Source: Pedobacter faecalis
Lineage (GTDB): Bacteria > Bacteroidota > Bacteroidia > Sphingobacteriales > Sphingobacteriaceae
Direction of reading: 5' to 3'
NCBI RefSeq assembly: GCF_030182585.1
Contig: NZ_JARXOW010000001.1
Span: 2,232,001 to 2,296,000 of the forward strand
DNA length: 64,000 nt
Position 1 is the first letter of the stretch; each line of letters opens with the position of its first letter. The position numbers were made by a program, and so were the translations under genes. Below the pieces are notes generated by a model. It saw only the letters and a program-made list of their open reading frames with translations. It searched no databases and was not told where the DNA came from. Below are positions 1 to 8,181 of the stretch, piece by piece.

Positions 1-514
1 CGCATATGTACGCTCCACCTCCTGGCTGAACATATAACTCCAAGTTAAATCCTGAACCCAGAATATTCTGGCCTAAAAAGCCCGCGTCTTTTGCTTCTGC
101 GATTGCTCTTTCCAATATTCTAATCTGGGGCATCATTTCACCACGAACATAAATATATGAAGTGTTTGCACCCAGGGCGAAACTTGATACTATCATTCCC
201 TCAATTAAGGCATGAGGAATATGAGTCATAAGATATCTGTCTTTAAACGTCCCCGGTTCTGATTCGTCTGCGTTGCAAACCAAGTAACGCGGGACACCTT
301 CTGGCTTGGCTAAAAAACTCCATTTCATTCCAGTAGGAAACCCGGCACCACCACGGCCTCGCAGCCCCGATTTTTTCACCTCTTCTACAACCTCATCTGG
401 TGTGAGCGTTTTTAAAGCCTTCTCCACCGCACGATAACCACCCTTTTGACGATAAACATCAAAAGTGTTTATACCGGGCACGTTTATATGTTCTAAAAGT
501 AGTTTCCGGGCCAT
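1..514 (-). CDS. nuoF: NADH-quinone oxidoreductase subunit F (partial, C-terminus off the window)
   Basis: The frame opens at the ATG at 514 and runs off the window edge, giving about 171 residues, less than half of a usual NuoF. It carries the FMN/NADH-site glycine-rich motif GRGGAGFPTG at residues 53-62, the NADESEPGTF segment at 81-90, and ends in a GGGAYIC stretch typical of the nucleotide-binding fold. NuoF is the flavoprotein of complex I that takes electrons from NADH; its C-terminal 4Fe-4S cysteines lie outside the window. The ATG overlaps the nuoE stop by one base (TAATG), so the two are probably translationally coupled. It is the most downstream nuo gene visible here. Confidence 0.97.
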   Translation of the reverse strand, partial: MARKLLLEHINVPGINTFDVYRQKGGYRAVEKALKTLTPDEVVEEVKKSGLRGRGGAGFPTGMKWSFLAKPEGVPRYLVCNADESEPGTFKDRYLMTHIPHALIEGMIVSSFALGANTSYIYVRGEMMPQIRILERAIAEAKDAGFLGQNILGSGFNLELYVQPGGGAYIC

Positions 515-1026
515 TATCTTTTGCGTAAGTCTTCTAACAATTCGTTTACCTTTTGTTCATCAAGGTTTTCATAAAATGTATATTCAGGACCGATTTGCAA
601 TACCGGTCCATAGCCACAGGCAGCAAGGCATTCCACTCCGCGCCAGCTGAACATCCCATCAGAGGTAACCTCACCTTCTTTAACACCGAGCTCCTGCTCA
701 AGATGATTCATAATTTTCTCCGCACCAACAAGACAACATGGACCTGTTCGGCAAACTTCTAACATATATTTGCCCTGGGGTTTAAGGAAATACATCGTAT
801 AAAAAGATGCCACTTCATAGACCTCAATGGGCTGGATCGATAATCGGCTTGCCACTTTATCCATTGCGCTTACACTTAACCAACCAAGTTCTGCCTGTAC
901 TTCATGAAGCATAGGCAATAAGGCTGACTTTTGCCTGCCTTCAGGGTAACGACTTAAAATTTCATCGAACTTTGAGAGCAAAGCAGATGAAAACTCTACA
1001 GGGTGTTGTTCGTCTATTCTAAGCAT
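514..1026 (-). CDS. nuoE: NADH-quinone oxidoreductase subunit E (24 kDa, 2Fe-2S)
   Basis: Encodes 170 residues, the normal size for the thioredoxin-like NuoE subunit in the NADH-dehydrogenase arm of complex I. The four 2Fe-2S ligands are visible as CRTGPC (C-x4-C) near residue 92 and CLAAC (C-x3-C) near residue 133. The N-terminal half is the usual helical domain that docks on NuoF. The start lies inside the end of nuoD (8-nt overlap) and the stop is coupled to the nuoF start, which supports one polycistronic message. Both subunits of the NADH module are present, so this is a NADH-type complex I rather than the F420 or ferredoxin type. Confidence 0.96.
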   Translation of the reverse strand: MLRIDEQHPVEFSSALLSKFDEILSRYPEGRQKSALLPMLHEVQAELGWLSVSAMDKVASRLSIQPIEVYEVASFYTMYFLKPQGKYMLEVCRTGPCCLVGAEKIMNHLEQELGVKEGEVTSDGMFSWRGVECLAACGYGPVLQIGPEYTFYENLDEQKVNELLEDLRKR

Positions 1027-2230
1027 CTAATTCTCCAGCAATAATATTCATACTACTCATGTTGATTATCGCGTCAGACAAAAGCATTCCTTTGCTCATA
1101 GGTGCAAACATTTGATAATTTATAAAACTAGGTCGTCTGAAATGCAAGCGATAGGGTGTTCTCCCCCCGTCGTTGATTAGATAGAAGCCTACCTCACCAT
1201 TTCCACCTTCTACAGCGTGATAAACTTCGGCTTTAGGGGCGTCAATTTCACCCATAACGATCTTGAAATGATAAATCAAAGCCTCCATATTATTATAAAC
1301 TTCTTCCTTTGCTGGAAGATAAAACTCTGGAACGTCAGCATGAAAAATTCCCGCGGGCTCACGCTTAATTTTTTCCATAGCTTGTTGAATAAGTTTAACA
1401 CTCTGCCACATTTCCTCATTACGTACCAGATAACGGTCATAAATGTCTCCCGAGGTACCTACAGGCACTTCAAAATCGAACTCGTCGTAGGACGAGTAAG
1501 GCTCACTCACACGCAGATCATAATCAACACCGGTTGCACGCAATAATGGCCCGGTCCAACTGTAATCGAGCGCTTGCTCCTGTGTGACCGCGGCAACTTT
1601 TGCTGTACGATCAATAAAAATTCGATTCCGATTTAAAAGGCCTTCAAATTCACGAAGCGCTTCAGGAAATTCTTTGAGAAACTTATTGATCTTTGCAAAG
1701 GCTATCTCGTTGAAATCACGTTCAAACCCGCCGATACGGCCGATATTGGTTGTTAGACGCGCACCGCAAATTTCTTCGTATATCTCATAGATATGCTCTC
1801 TGAATTGAAACAAATATAGGAAGGTGGTTGTAGCGCCGGTATCTTGTGCTATGATTGTATTACAAATGATATGATCGGAAATCCGGGCTAACTCCATAAT
1901 TATGATCCGCAGATAATCAACTCGCTTTGGGGTTTTGATGTTGAGTAACTTTTCTACGGTCATGTGCCAACCCATGTTATTGATCGGCGACGAACAATAA
2001 TTTAACCTATCTGTAAGGGGTGTGATTTGATAAAACGGCCGGTGCTCTGCTATCTTTTCAAATGCGCGATGTATATAGCCAATTGTCGATACCCCGCTGA
2101 CGATACGCTCGCCGTCGAGTTGAATAACATTCTGAAATACACCATGTGTAGCCGGATGCGTTGGGCCGAGATTCAGTGTTACCAGCTCATTTTGCGGGTC
2201 GTTGTCTGTATATACTGGTTGATTATTCAT
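1019..2230 (-). CDS. nuoD: NADH-quinone oxidoreductase subunit D (49 kDa)
   Basis: Encodes 403 residues, the usual length of a stand-alone NuoD. The quinone-site motif NLGPTHPATHG is at residues 20-30. NuoD with NuoB forms the quinone reduction site at the junction of the peripheral and membrane arms. NuoC and NuoD are separate proteins here, not the fused NuoCD of enterobacteria. It follows nuoC by 3 nt and overlaps nuoE by 8 nt, so it belongs to the nuoABCDEF run. No anomaly seen. Confidence 0.97.
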   Translation of the reverse strand: MNNQPVYTDNDPQNELVTLNLGPTHPATHGVFQNVIQLDGERIVSGVSTIGYIHRAFEKIAEHRPFYQITPLTDRLNYCSSPINNMGWHMTVEKLLNIKTPKRVDYLRIIIMELARISDHIICNTIIAQDTGATTTFLYLFQFREHIYEIYEEICGARLTTNIGRIGGFERDFNEIAFAKINKFLKEFPEALREFEGLLNRNRIFIDRTAKVAAVTQEQALDYSWTGPLLRATGVDYDLRVSEPYSSYDEFDFEVPVGTSGDIYDRYLVRNEEMWQSVKLIQQAMEKIKREPAGIFHADVPEFYLPAKEEVYNNMEALIYHFKIVMGEIDAPKAEVYHAVEGGNGEVGFYLINDGGRTPYRLHFRRPSFINYQMFAPMSKGMLLSDAIINMSSMNIIAGELDA

Positions 2231-2233
2231 AAC

Positions 2234-2737
2234 CTATCTTCCGAAATATTCGTCCTTTTTATCAACTCTGTTAGGATCCTCCAAAGGGTATTGTTTCAAC
2301 ATCGGGTGGACACCAAGATCGTCCATATTTAAAATTCTTCTCAAATCAGGATGACCAGTGAATACGACGCCGAACAAATCGTAAGTCTCACGCTCCATCC
2401 AATTTGCTCCATTCCATAATACAGTAGCAGATGGAATCTCCGGGCATGCTGCATCAAGAGCAACTTTAACCCTAACTCGCATACGCTTCTTCATGCTGCA
2501 TAAATGATACACGACGACAAGTGCTTTGGATTTTTCCGGATAATGCACCGCCGTTATGTCTGTAAGGAACGAGAAATCTACTAAAGAATTCTGCTTCAAA
2601 AAGCTAAGCACACTAATGATATTTTCTGGGGATGTTTCAAATGTCAAAAGTCCGTAAGGCTCAGAAAATCCGGAAACTTCGTCTTTAAATCTGCCAGCAA
2701 GTAACTCTACGATTTCGTGATTCGTAATCTCTGTCAT
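2234..2737 (-). CDS. nuoC: NADH-quinone oxidoreductase subunit C (30 kDa)
   Basis: Encodes 167 residues with the NuoC signature ERETYDLFGVVFTGHPDLRR at about 114-133 and a C-terminal YPLEDPNR segment. NuoC is a structural subunit of the quinone-reducing module. Its first base is shared with the nuoB stop, so the two reading frames touch. Length and order (nuoB-nuoC-nuoD) are standard for Bacteroidota. Confidence 0.96.
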   Translation of the reverse strand: MTEITNHEIVELLAGRFKDEVSGFSEPYGLLTFETSPENIISVLSFLKQNSLVDFSFLTDITAVHYPEKSKALVVVYHLCSMKKRMRVRVKVALDAACPEIPSATVLWNGANWMERETYDLFGVVFTGHPDLRRILNMDDLGVHPMLKQYPLEDPNRVDKKDEYFGR

Positions 2738-3279
2738 TATTCTATACCGTATGATGCTAACATTTCCTTATATTGACCCGAATTCCTCCGCCTAAGTGAT
2801 TCATTTTTAACCAAATCCTGTATTTTTCCAAAGCCGTCTAGAATTGCCTCAGGCCTCGGGGGGCATCCAGGGACATAAACATCAACGGGTATGATCTCGT
2901 CTATGCCTTGCAGGACGGAGTAGGTATCGAATATACCACCACTTGAGGCACAAGCACCAACAGCCATTACCCAGCGCGGCTCTGCCATTTGCAGATAGAC
3001 CTGCTTTAATACCGGAGCCATTTTCTTTGCTATTGTGCCCATGACCATAAGCAAGTCAGCCTGACGCGGCGAAAAACTCAACCGCTCTGACCCGAAACGA
3101 CCAAAATCATAATGAGATCCCATAGTCGCCATAAACTCTATTCCGCAACAAGACGTAGCAAATGGCAGAGGCCATAAAGAATGAGATCTGGCAAGACCAA
3201 TCACCTTATCCAAAGACGTAGCAAAAAAACCAGACCCTTCGATCCCAGGAGGCGCTCCTACGATATTAATATCACTCAT
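2737..3279 (-). CDS. nuoB: NADH-quinone oxidoreductase subunit B (20 kDa, cluster N2)
   Basis: Encodes 180 residues. The 4Fe-4S N2 cluster ligands are visible: adjacent cysteines in TSCCGIEF near residue 43, one in GACASSGG near 109, and one in VPGCPPRPE near 138. NuoB passes electrons to menaquinone at the NuoB/NuoD interface. The gene is separated from nuoA by 104 nt that hold a strong hairpin with a U-tract ending about 9 nt before this start, and a -7-like promoter element, so nuoB may be expressed partly independently of nuoA. Confidence 0.96.
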   Translation of the reverse strand: MSDINIVGAPPGIEGSGFFATSLDKVIGLARSHSLWPLPFATSCCGIEFMATMGSHYDFGRFGSERLSFSPRQADLLMVMGTIAKKMAPVLKQVYLQMAEPRWVMAVGACASSGGIFDTYSVLQGIDEIIPVDVYVPGCPPRPEAILDGFGKIQDLVKNESLRRRNSGQYKEMLASYGIE

Positions 3280-3287
3280 GCTAAAAC

Positions 3288-3318
3288 AAAAAAGGTTCGT
3301 TCTAACATAGAACGAACC
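3288..3318 (-). terminator. Hairpin plus U-tract between nuoA and nuoB (putative intra-operon terminator)
   Basis: On the minus strand the arms GGTTCGTTCT (3318-3309) and AGAACGAACC (3303-3294) pair perfectly over 10 bp around a 5-nt loop, followed directly by six U. This is the layout of an intrinsic terminator, yet it lies inside the nuo operon, some 9 nt before the nuoB ATG. It could lower expression of nuoB and the genes after it relative to nuoA, or act as a 3'-end stabiliser for a processed nuoA message. Confidence 0.7.
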
Positions 3319-3319
3319 A

Positions 3320-3327
3320 CAAATCTA
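3320..3327 (-). promoter_or_regulatory. Candidate internal -7 element upstream of nuoB
   Basis: TAGATTTG matches the Bacteroidota -7 consensus TAnnTTTG exactly. The -33 position is poor (TTC at 19 nt). A start site a few bases downstream would fall inside the 5' arm of the 3294-3318 hairpin, so this transcript could not form the terminator. One exact 8-mer with four fixed T/G positions is weak evidence on its own. Confidence 0.35.
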
Positions 3328-3383
3328 CAATTTTTTGGAAGCAAATGAATTAGCCTAAATCATTTAGAAACGATCTAAATAAT

Positions 3384-3755
3384 TTAATTCCAGTCTAAAA
3401 CCTTCTTTTTTAGAACATATACGAAGCCAAGCAGAAGCGTACCCATGAAGATGAACATCTCAATTAATCCACTCATCCCAAGTGCCCTGAAGTTGACAGC
3501 CCAGGGATACATAAATATTACCTCGACATCAAATAGCACGAATAAAATGGCCACTAGAAAATACTTAATAGAAAACGGCTGGCGTGCATTACCTACCACC
3601 TTCACGCCGGCTTCAAAAGTCGACAGTTTGTCCGTGGTTTTACGCTTGGGTCCAAGCAAGTGCGTGGCGACCAGAGTTACAACGACGAAGCCTAAGGCCA
3701 CAACGACTTGAAATATGATTGGAAGGAAGTCGACAGGTGTACTTTGTGTTCCCAT
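3384..3755 (-). CDS. nuoA: NADH-quinone oxidoreductase subunit A
   Basis: Encodes 123 residues with three hydrophobic segments (about 12-33, 66-83 and 94-114), the topology of NuoA. The family motif YECG-type region is replaced by the common Bacteroidota form STFEAGVK near residues 45-52, before the FSIKYFLVAILFVLFDVEVIF stretch region. NuoA sits in the membrane arm next to the quinone chamber. It is the first gene of the nuo operon, preceded by a promoter match that overlaps the terminator of the TPR gene upstream. Confidence 0.95.
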   Translation of the reverse strand: MGTQSTPVDFLPIIFQVVVALGFVVVTLVATHLLGPKRKTTDKLSTFEAGVKVVGNARQPFSIKYFLVAILFVLFDVEVIFMYPWAVNFRALGMSGLIEMFIFMGTLLLGFVYVLKKKVLDWN

Positions 3756-3774
3756 AATGTTTATTAATGATTGC

Positions 3775-3804
3775 CAAAAATAAATAAAAAAGGCAGGATA
3801 ACAA
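3775..3804 (-). promoter_or_regulatory. Promoter for the nuo operon
   Basis: The -7 element TATTTTTG (3782-3775) is an exact TAnnTTTG match, with TTG (3804-3802) 19 nt upstream. The -33 element lies in the loop of the preceding terminator hairpin. The predicted start leaves a 5' leader of about 10-15 nt before the nuoA ATG at 3755. Confidence 0.5.
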
Positions 3805-3813
3805 CCTGCCTTT
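3786..3813 (-). terminator. Intrinsic terminator of the TPR/TonB operon
   Basis: Perfect 9-bp stem AAAGGCAGG/CCTGCCTTT with a 7-nt loop, followed on the minus strand by an uninterrupted run of T. It starts 23 nt after the stop of the TPR gene. Confidence 0.8.
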
Positions 3814-3836
3814 CCAATTTGTGCTTCTTTTAATAA

Positions 3837-5555
3837 TTATTTACGCTTAGCCGGCGCTTTTGGAGCAGGCGCAGTCAAGGACTTTAATCCTTCAGCCGCT
3901 GTCGCATTTTGCGGATCGATTGCTAATGTTTTATCCCAAAACAGCTTCGCTTTCTCCTTATCGTTTTTATAAGATGCAAACCCAGCAATTTGGTTATAGG
4001 CTTCTACCATTTGTCTCTTAGCAGCATCAGTCTGCTTGTCAGGATGCGCTTCCAAAGAATCAACATATTGCTGATAATATGGTAATTTCAGGCCTTGAGG
4101 ATCAGTATCGCTATCCAGAAGATTGTTAACCCTACCTCTCCATAGATACGCATCATAGGTTGAAGGCGACAGTTTCGCTAATTTTGAAAGCGACGAATCG
4201 GCCTTGACCAGTATATCCTTAGATGGGTTAGTATTGGCTCTGTATCCTGCAGCGTAATGAAAATATGACGCAAGCGCATGATAGAAATAATTGTAAAGAG
4301 ATCCCTGACCATTTGGATTTAATGTATTAACTAGATCGTAAGTCGAAATAGCCTTCTCATAATTTTTAGCATCATAGAAAGACTTTGCTATATCGGCCAG
4401 TGCGGTTACCTTAGTCGAGTCCATTTGTACAGCCTTCACGATGTTTTTTACTCCGAGACTGTCCTGCTGATTTTGCAACTGAGATTGACCCAAATACAAA
4501 TAGTCGTCAGAAATGATCCTGGATGTATCTTTCACTTTAGCAAAGAAATCATTCATATACTGCAGACTGTTTGCATAGTCTTTGTTCTCGTAGGCAGAAT
4601 AGCCTCTCATTCTAAGTACGATAAGACTTTTCGGGTCGTTCTGGTTAACGCTGGCTAACTCATTGGACACATCTGCCAAGGTTTTGAAATCCCTGGCATA
4701 GAAGAGAAACTGAGCATAACGCAATTTAGATTCAAATGATTCATCAGTTAAATCAAGATATTTCTTATAATTGGTTAGAGCCTCTGCTGCCCTCGTCTGA
4801 AAATTCTGGGGTTCCTGGTTAGCCCATTGCATATACAGCTCCGCGATCTCCCGATATGCCGGGCCATAGTTAGGATCTGCCTGAATTACGTTTTTCAACT
4901 CAAGCTCCGCATCAGAAAATGCGCGGGACTCCTTATACATCCTGCCGATTTGAACGGTTGATCTATACAAAGCGGGGTTGATACTCAGTGCACGCATATA
5001 AGCCTGCAATGCTTCCGAATTCTTCCTTTGCAAAGCATAGAAATCGCCTAGCGCAACGAAAGTCTCAGGATCTTTATCCTTATCATCCAACTCATCTGCC
5101 TTTTGTAAATTGGGCAATGCAGCCTCAAAGTCCGGTTTGTCAATATCTAAATACGCTTTGCCTATGTAAAGATAAGGTGTATAGTCCTTCTTCGAAGCTA
5201 CTTCGACTGCCTTATCAAAATTGGTTTTTGCAGATGCCCCATTGTTGGATGCTAAGTCAGCATGCCCCATTCCAATATAGTTCAGAGGATTTTTTGGATC
5301 AGCTGCAATTCCTTGTGTAAACGCGGCCCTTGCAGAATCGATATAATCTCTCTGCAGGTAAACGTCACCTAAATAATAATAATTCTCACCTTTCTTTCCT
5401 TGTGATCCTACCAATGCTTTCAACATAGTTGTCGCCTTTTGGTACTGTTCGGCATCTATCGCCTTTTTAGCGTCATCTAAACTTTGCGCAAAAGAGGCAG
5501 AACCCATCACTAATAAACCCACACTTAAGGTTATCGCTTTCTTTTTCATTTTCAT
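3837..5555 (-). CDS. Secreted/periplasmic TPR-repeat protein of the TonB cluster
   Basis: Encodes 572 residues with an N-terminal signal peptide (MKMKKKAITLSVG..., cleavage near ASFAQ at about 24) and then tandem TPR motifs over most of its length (for example YYYLGDVYLQRDYIDSARAA and TFVALGDFYALQRKNSEALQ). The C-terminus is an Ala/Pro/Lys-rich tail. TPR proteins are protein-interaction scaffolds; no enzyme motif is seen. It is the last gene of the exbB-exbD-exbD-tonB-PstS run, a neighbourhood I recognise from other Bacteroidota, which suggests a periplasmic partner of the TonB machinery. That role is inferred. A second ATG lies two codons after the first; either could be used. Confidence 0.8.
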   Translation of the reverse strand: MKMKKKAITLSVGLLVMGSASFAQSLDDAKKAIDAEQYQKATTMLKALVGSQGKKGENYYYLGDVYLQRDYIDSARAAFTQGIAADPKNPLNYIGMGHADLASNNGASAKTNFDKAVEVASKKDYTPYLYIGKAYLDIDKPDFEAALPNLQKADELDDKDKDPETFVALGDFYALQRKNSEALQAYMRALSINPALYRSTVQIGRMYKESRAFSDAELELKNVIQADPNYGPAYREIAELYMQWANQEPQNFQTRAAEALTNYKKYLDLTDESFESKLRYAQFLFYARDFKTLADVSNELASVNQNDPKSLIVLRMRGYSAYENKDYANSLQYMNDFFAKVKDTSRIISDDYLYLGQSQLQNQQDSLGVKNIVKAVQMDSTKVTALADIAKSFYDAKNYEKAISTYDLVNTLNPNGQGSLYNYFYHALASYFHYAAGYRANTNPSKDILVKADSSLSKLAKLSPSTYDAYLWRGRVNNLLDSDTDPQGLKLPYYQQYVDSLEAHPDKQTDAAKRQMVEAYNQIAGFASYKNDKEKAKLFWDKTLAIDPQNATAAEGLKSLTAPAPKAPAKRK

Positions 5556-5615
5556 TGGTTCCTATTTAATTTTAGTTCGTATGTGCCTGCTTAGCGGCGT
5601 ATCTTCATGCAATTT

Positions 5616-5642
5616 AAAAAAGAGCAACCAGATTGCGCTCTT
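5616..5642 (-). terminator. Weak intrinsic terminator after the PstS-like gene
   Basis: On the minus strand AAGAGC pairs with GCTCTT (with an inner AA/TT continuation across a small bulge), followed by six T. It lies 20 nt after the PstS-like stop and before the TPR gene, so it could reduce read-through into the TPR gene. Confidence 0.55.
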
Positions 5643-5661
5643 AATACTTCAAATATAAAAT

Positions 5662-6567
5662 TTAGTTTGTATTCTTCAAGTTAAATTCTCGGGGAACCAT
5701 TTTATGTGGTCCCAAGCCAGCCCTCAACACAATAAGCTGACCACGCTGACTCACAAGCCAATTTGCGAATCCAGCGCCAAGCCCGTTTTTTCCTTCCGCG
5801 TCTATCACATAGACGTTACGAAGAAAAGGGTAAACCCCACTAATCAAATTCGTTTGTATCGGCTTATAAAAAGCATCATCGCCGACTTTCCCTTGCATGT
5901 TCTTTACACCCATCATCTTCACCTTCGCAATGAAATCAGACATTTCTGGATTATTGCCAATAAGCCAGTTCACACCAACCACCCCTATGTAGTTCTTGTT
6001 ATCTGCAATATATTTAATAACGTCATTGTTGTCCTTTAAAGTATATACACCCTCTTTTGGAATATCATTTACGCCAGAAAGCTCTTTGAAATATCTGAGA
6101 GTACTGGAATAAGCATTATCGAATACCAGATTTTTTCCCGAATTCGAGGCCCCTTTAAATATCCTAATGACTTCCTCAACAGTAATATTACTATCAACAT
6201 CACCCGACTGGGTGATTAAAGCGATGCCATCAATGGCAAATCTGGACACTTTCGGAACTACGCCCTTTTTCTTGTAAACCGCCTCTTCGTCAGTTCGCAA
6301 CATCCGAGACAGAATAAGCACCCGTGCAGTATCGTTCAAAAAAGCCGGAATAATCTTTTGCTCATTCTCGGACCTAACAATAAAATGAGCGTCTTTATAA
6401 TCGCTTGTAAAGACTTCGATCTGATCCGCAATGATTGAAGAAAATGACTCGTCGACAAGGATTTTAACAGTGCCGGATGTTCTCGTCTGTTCATTAGAAC
6501 CAGACTTTTCCGCGTTGGTGCACGAAACAAATACAATAGCTGCCAGTATAATATTAAGATATCTCAT
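5662..6567 (-). CDS. PstS-like substrate-binding lipoprotein (PBP-like-2 family)
   Basis: Encodes 301 residues from the ATG at 6567. The start shows a lipoprotein signal ending in FVSC with Cys16 as the lipidation site. The body resembles phosphate-type periplasmic binding proteins: VKILVDESFSSII near the N-terminus, a middle section with ILSRMLRTDEE, and a C-terminal GAGFANWLVSQRGQLIVLRA. No pst transport genes are nearby; it sits in the tonB cluster, with an ATGA overlap with the upstream small membrane protein. I infer an envelope substrate-binding role linked to TonB-dependent transport; the ligand is not shown by the sequence. A longer in-frame start at 6681 exists but lies inside the upstream gene and lacks the signal peptide at its front. 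Confidence 0.8.
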   Translation of the reverse strand: MRYLNIILAAIVFVSCTNAEKSGSNEQTRTSGTVKILVDESFSSIIADQIEVFTSDYKDAHFIVRSENEQKIIPAFLNDTARVLILSRMLRTDEEAVYKKKGVVPKVSRFAIDGIALITQSGDVDSNITVEEVIRIFKGASNSGKNLVFDNAYSSTLRYFKELSGVNDIPKEGVYTLKDNNDVIKYIADNKNYIGVVGVNWLIGNNPEMSDFIAKVKMMGVKNMQGKVGDDAFYKPIQTNLISGVYPFLRNVYVIDAEGKNGLGAGFANWLVSQRGQLIVLRAGLGPHKMVPREFNLKNTN

Positions 6568-6791
6568 TCGGGTTCCTCTTGCTTTAAAACACGGGTCAAC
6601 CTGATAGCCGCGTAGACGATTAACAGACAGCCAAAAATAATTCGATATTTTCTTTCGATGGTCACTGGCATGTCGCTCCATGCAATCAGAATAACACCCA
6701 AAGCAAGGTAAACTAAAAACATGGCCAGCCCTAAAATAGACAGAAATCGCTGTTGAGGCGATTTCTGTCTAAACCCATTTAAATTAAACAT
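6564..6791 (-). CDS. Small two-helix membrane protein between tonB and the PstS-like gene
   Basis: Encodes 75 residues from the ATG at 6791, which follows the tonB stop by one base. Two hydrophobic segments are visible, about residues 17-38 and 51-65, separated by a short charged turn, with a Lys/Glu-rich end. The stop overlaps the next start as ATGA. I do not recognise a family beyond a short conserved membrane protein of this cluster. Close coupling on both sides implies a part in the same operon function. The longer in-frame extension to 6920 overlaps tonB and is not credible. Confidence 0.65.
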   Translation of the reverse strand: MFNLNGFRQKSPQQRFLSILGLAMFLVYLALGVILIAWSDMPVTIERKYRIIFGCLLIVYAAIRLTRVLKQEEPE

Positions 6792-6792
6792 G

Positions 6793-7614
6793 CTATTGCG
6801 ACAATGTAAAACTAATCGGGATATTGAATTTAACACGCACCTTTTTACCGTTCTGTACTCCTGGTATCCATCTAGGGCTCGCTTTAAGTACGCGGATCGC
6901 CTCTTCATCCGTGCCGCCACCTAATTTTCTTTCGACCTTAATATCTGTCAAGGAACCGTCTTTCTCAACTACGAAAGACAAATAAACCTTACCTTGGATA
7001 TTATTCTCCTGGGCCATAGTCGGATAACGAACAGCCTTCTGGACATAAGCGTAGAACTTATCCATCCCTCCAGGGAAACTTGGTTGAGATTCCAAGCTCA
7101 CGAAATCGTAAACTTTCGTATCCTCAACTACCGCTGCCTGCTTAGGACCGTCGCCAGCTACCGTGGCGATAACTATATCGGCATCAGGATCTCCGGCAAT
7201 TGTCTTTTGCCCCGGATCGGCTTTTTTCAAGTCCTCAATTTCAACCGGCTCCTCATCCCGAACCAACTCATCCGGCTTAACGATTGGAGGAGGGAACTTC
7301 ACCTGATCCTGCTTAGGGGGAGGAGGTTGCGGTGGTGGAGGAGGTGGAGTTTCCGGATTTACCGGTGGAGGCGGCTGAACAACAACCTCAACCTGTTTAA
7401 CAACTTCTTCTTCGGGAGGAGGCCCTTCAAAAAGTTGAATAATCTTTGGGGATAAAAACACCAACACAAATGCAGTTGATGCAAACAGCAATGATCTTGT
7501 TGTATTTGAAGCGCTCTGCTGACGAAGTTCGTAAGCACCGTAGCTCTTGTTCTTATTTGCAAATACAACATCAAGCCAATCCCGCTTTAATAAATCTATT
7601 TTTGAACCAAACAT
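6793..7614 (-). CDS. tonB: TonB energy transducer
   Basis: Encodes 273 residues. A cytoplasmic N-terminus with the Bacteroidota-typical NKNKSYGAYELR (21-31) precedes one membrane helix (about 41-60), a Pro-rich spacer (65-120, including a PPPPPPQPPPP run) and a C-terminal TonB domain (about 175-273, with FPGGMDKFYAYV, YPTMAQENNIQGKVYLSF and VRVKFNIPISF). It spans the periplasm and transmits proton-motive energy from ExbB/ExbD to outer-membrane receptors. It follows the two exbD genes with a 22-nt gap. Confidence 0.95.
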   Translation of the reverse strand: MFGSKIDLLKRDWLDVVFANKNKSYGAYELRQQSASNTTRSLLFASTAFVLVFLSPKIIQLFEGPPPEEEVVKQVEVVVQPPPPVNPETPPPPPPQPPPPKQDQVKFPPPIVKPDELVRDEEPVEIEDLKKADPGQKTIAGDPDADIVIATVAGDGPKQAAVVEDTKVYDFVSLESQPSFPGGMDKFYAYVQKAVRYPTMAQENNIQGKVYLSFVVEKDGSLTDIKVERKLGGGTDEEAIRVLKASPRWIPGVQNGKKVRVKFNIPISFTLSQ

Positions 7615-7636
7615 AGCTTAATATTTTTGTTTATCG

Positions 7637-8173
7637 TTATTTTAATATCCCGCCCTGCCTCATGAATGCTTTCTCATTGTCCAGGATATTTACATCGTCA
7701 ATCGCTGGAGCGGTCGTGATTCCTGCAATATTCAACTCGTCCATGATGTCAACAAAATTCTTGTATGTGGCTCCTTCTGTTGGTTTGACTACAATTACTA
7801 TTTTCCGGCCGGTAGTTTTAAGCACATTTTCCTTATTCTTAAGGATCGACAATCTGACTTCAGCAAAGCTCTCAATTACAGGCTGCGCATCCTTTGCTTC
7901 ACCCATATACCAAGCCACTTTATTTTTCTCGCCAAGCAGTATGGTCATAGTTTGAGAGGCGCGAAGCTCATTTCTTACATCGTTATCCTCTTGGTCAGGC
8001 TTCGCGATATCCATCGCAATTGGTTTCGACAGTGAGGTGGTTAACATAAAGAACGTAATCAAAAGGAACGCAAGATCCACCATCGCGGTTAAATCCACTT
8101 TGGTACTGGCTTTCTTACTCCTTACTTTACCGCCCTTTTTGCCACCTCCGCTGGAGGTATCTAATTCTGCCAT
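7637..8173 (-). CDS. exbD: ExbD/TolR-family biopolymer transport protein (second copy)
   Basis: Encodes 178 residues: a short Gly/Lys-rich cytoplasmic tail, one membrane helix (about 30-46) bearing the conserved proton-path aspartate in MVDLAFLLITFF (Asp33), and a periplasmic domain. ExbD works with ExbB as the proton-driven motor for TonB. Eight nucleotides separate it from the first exbD copy. Paired non-identical exbD genes are common in Bacteroidota TonB operons and may form a heteromeric complex. Confidence 0.93.
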   Translation of the reverse strand: MAELDTSSGGGKKGGKVRSKKASTKVDLTAMVDLAFLLITFFMLTTSLSKPIAMDIAKPDQEDNDVRNELRASQTMTILLGEKNKVAWYMGEAKDAQPVIESFAEVRLSILKNKENVLKTTGRKIVIVVKPTEGATYKNFVDIMDELNIAGITTAPAIDDVNILDNEKAFMRQGGILK

Positions 8174-8181
8174 ATTATTTG

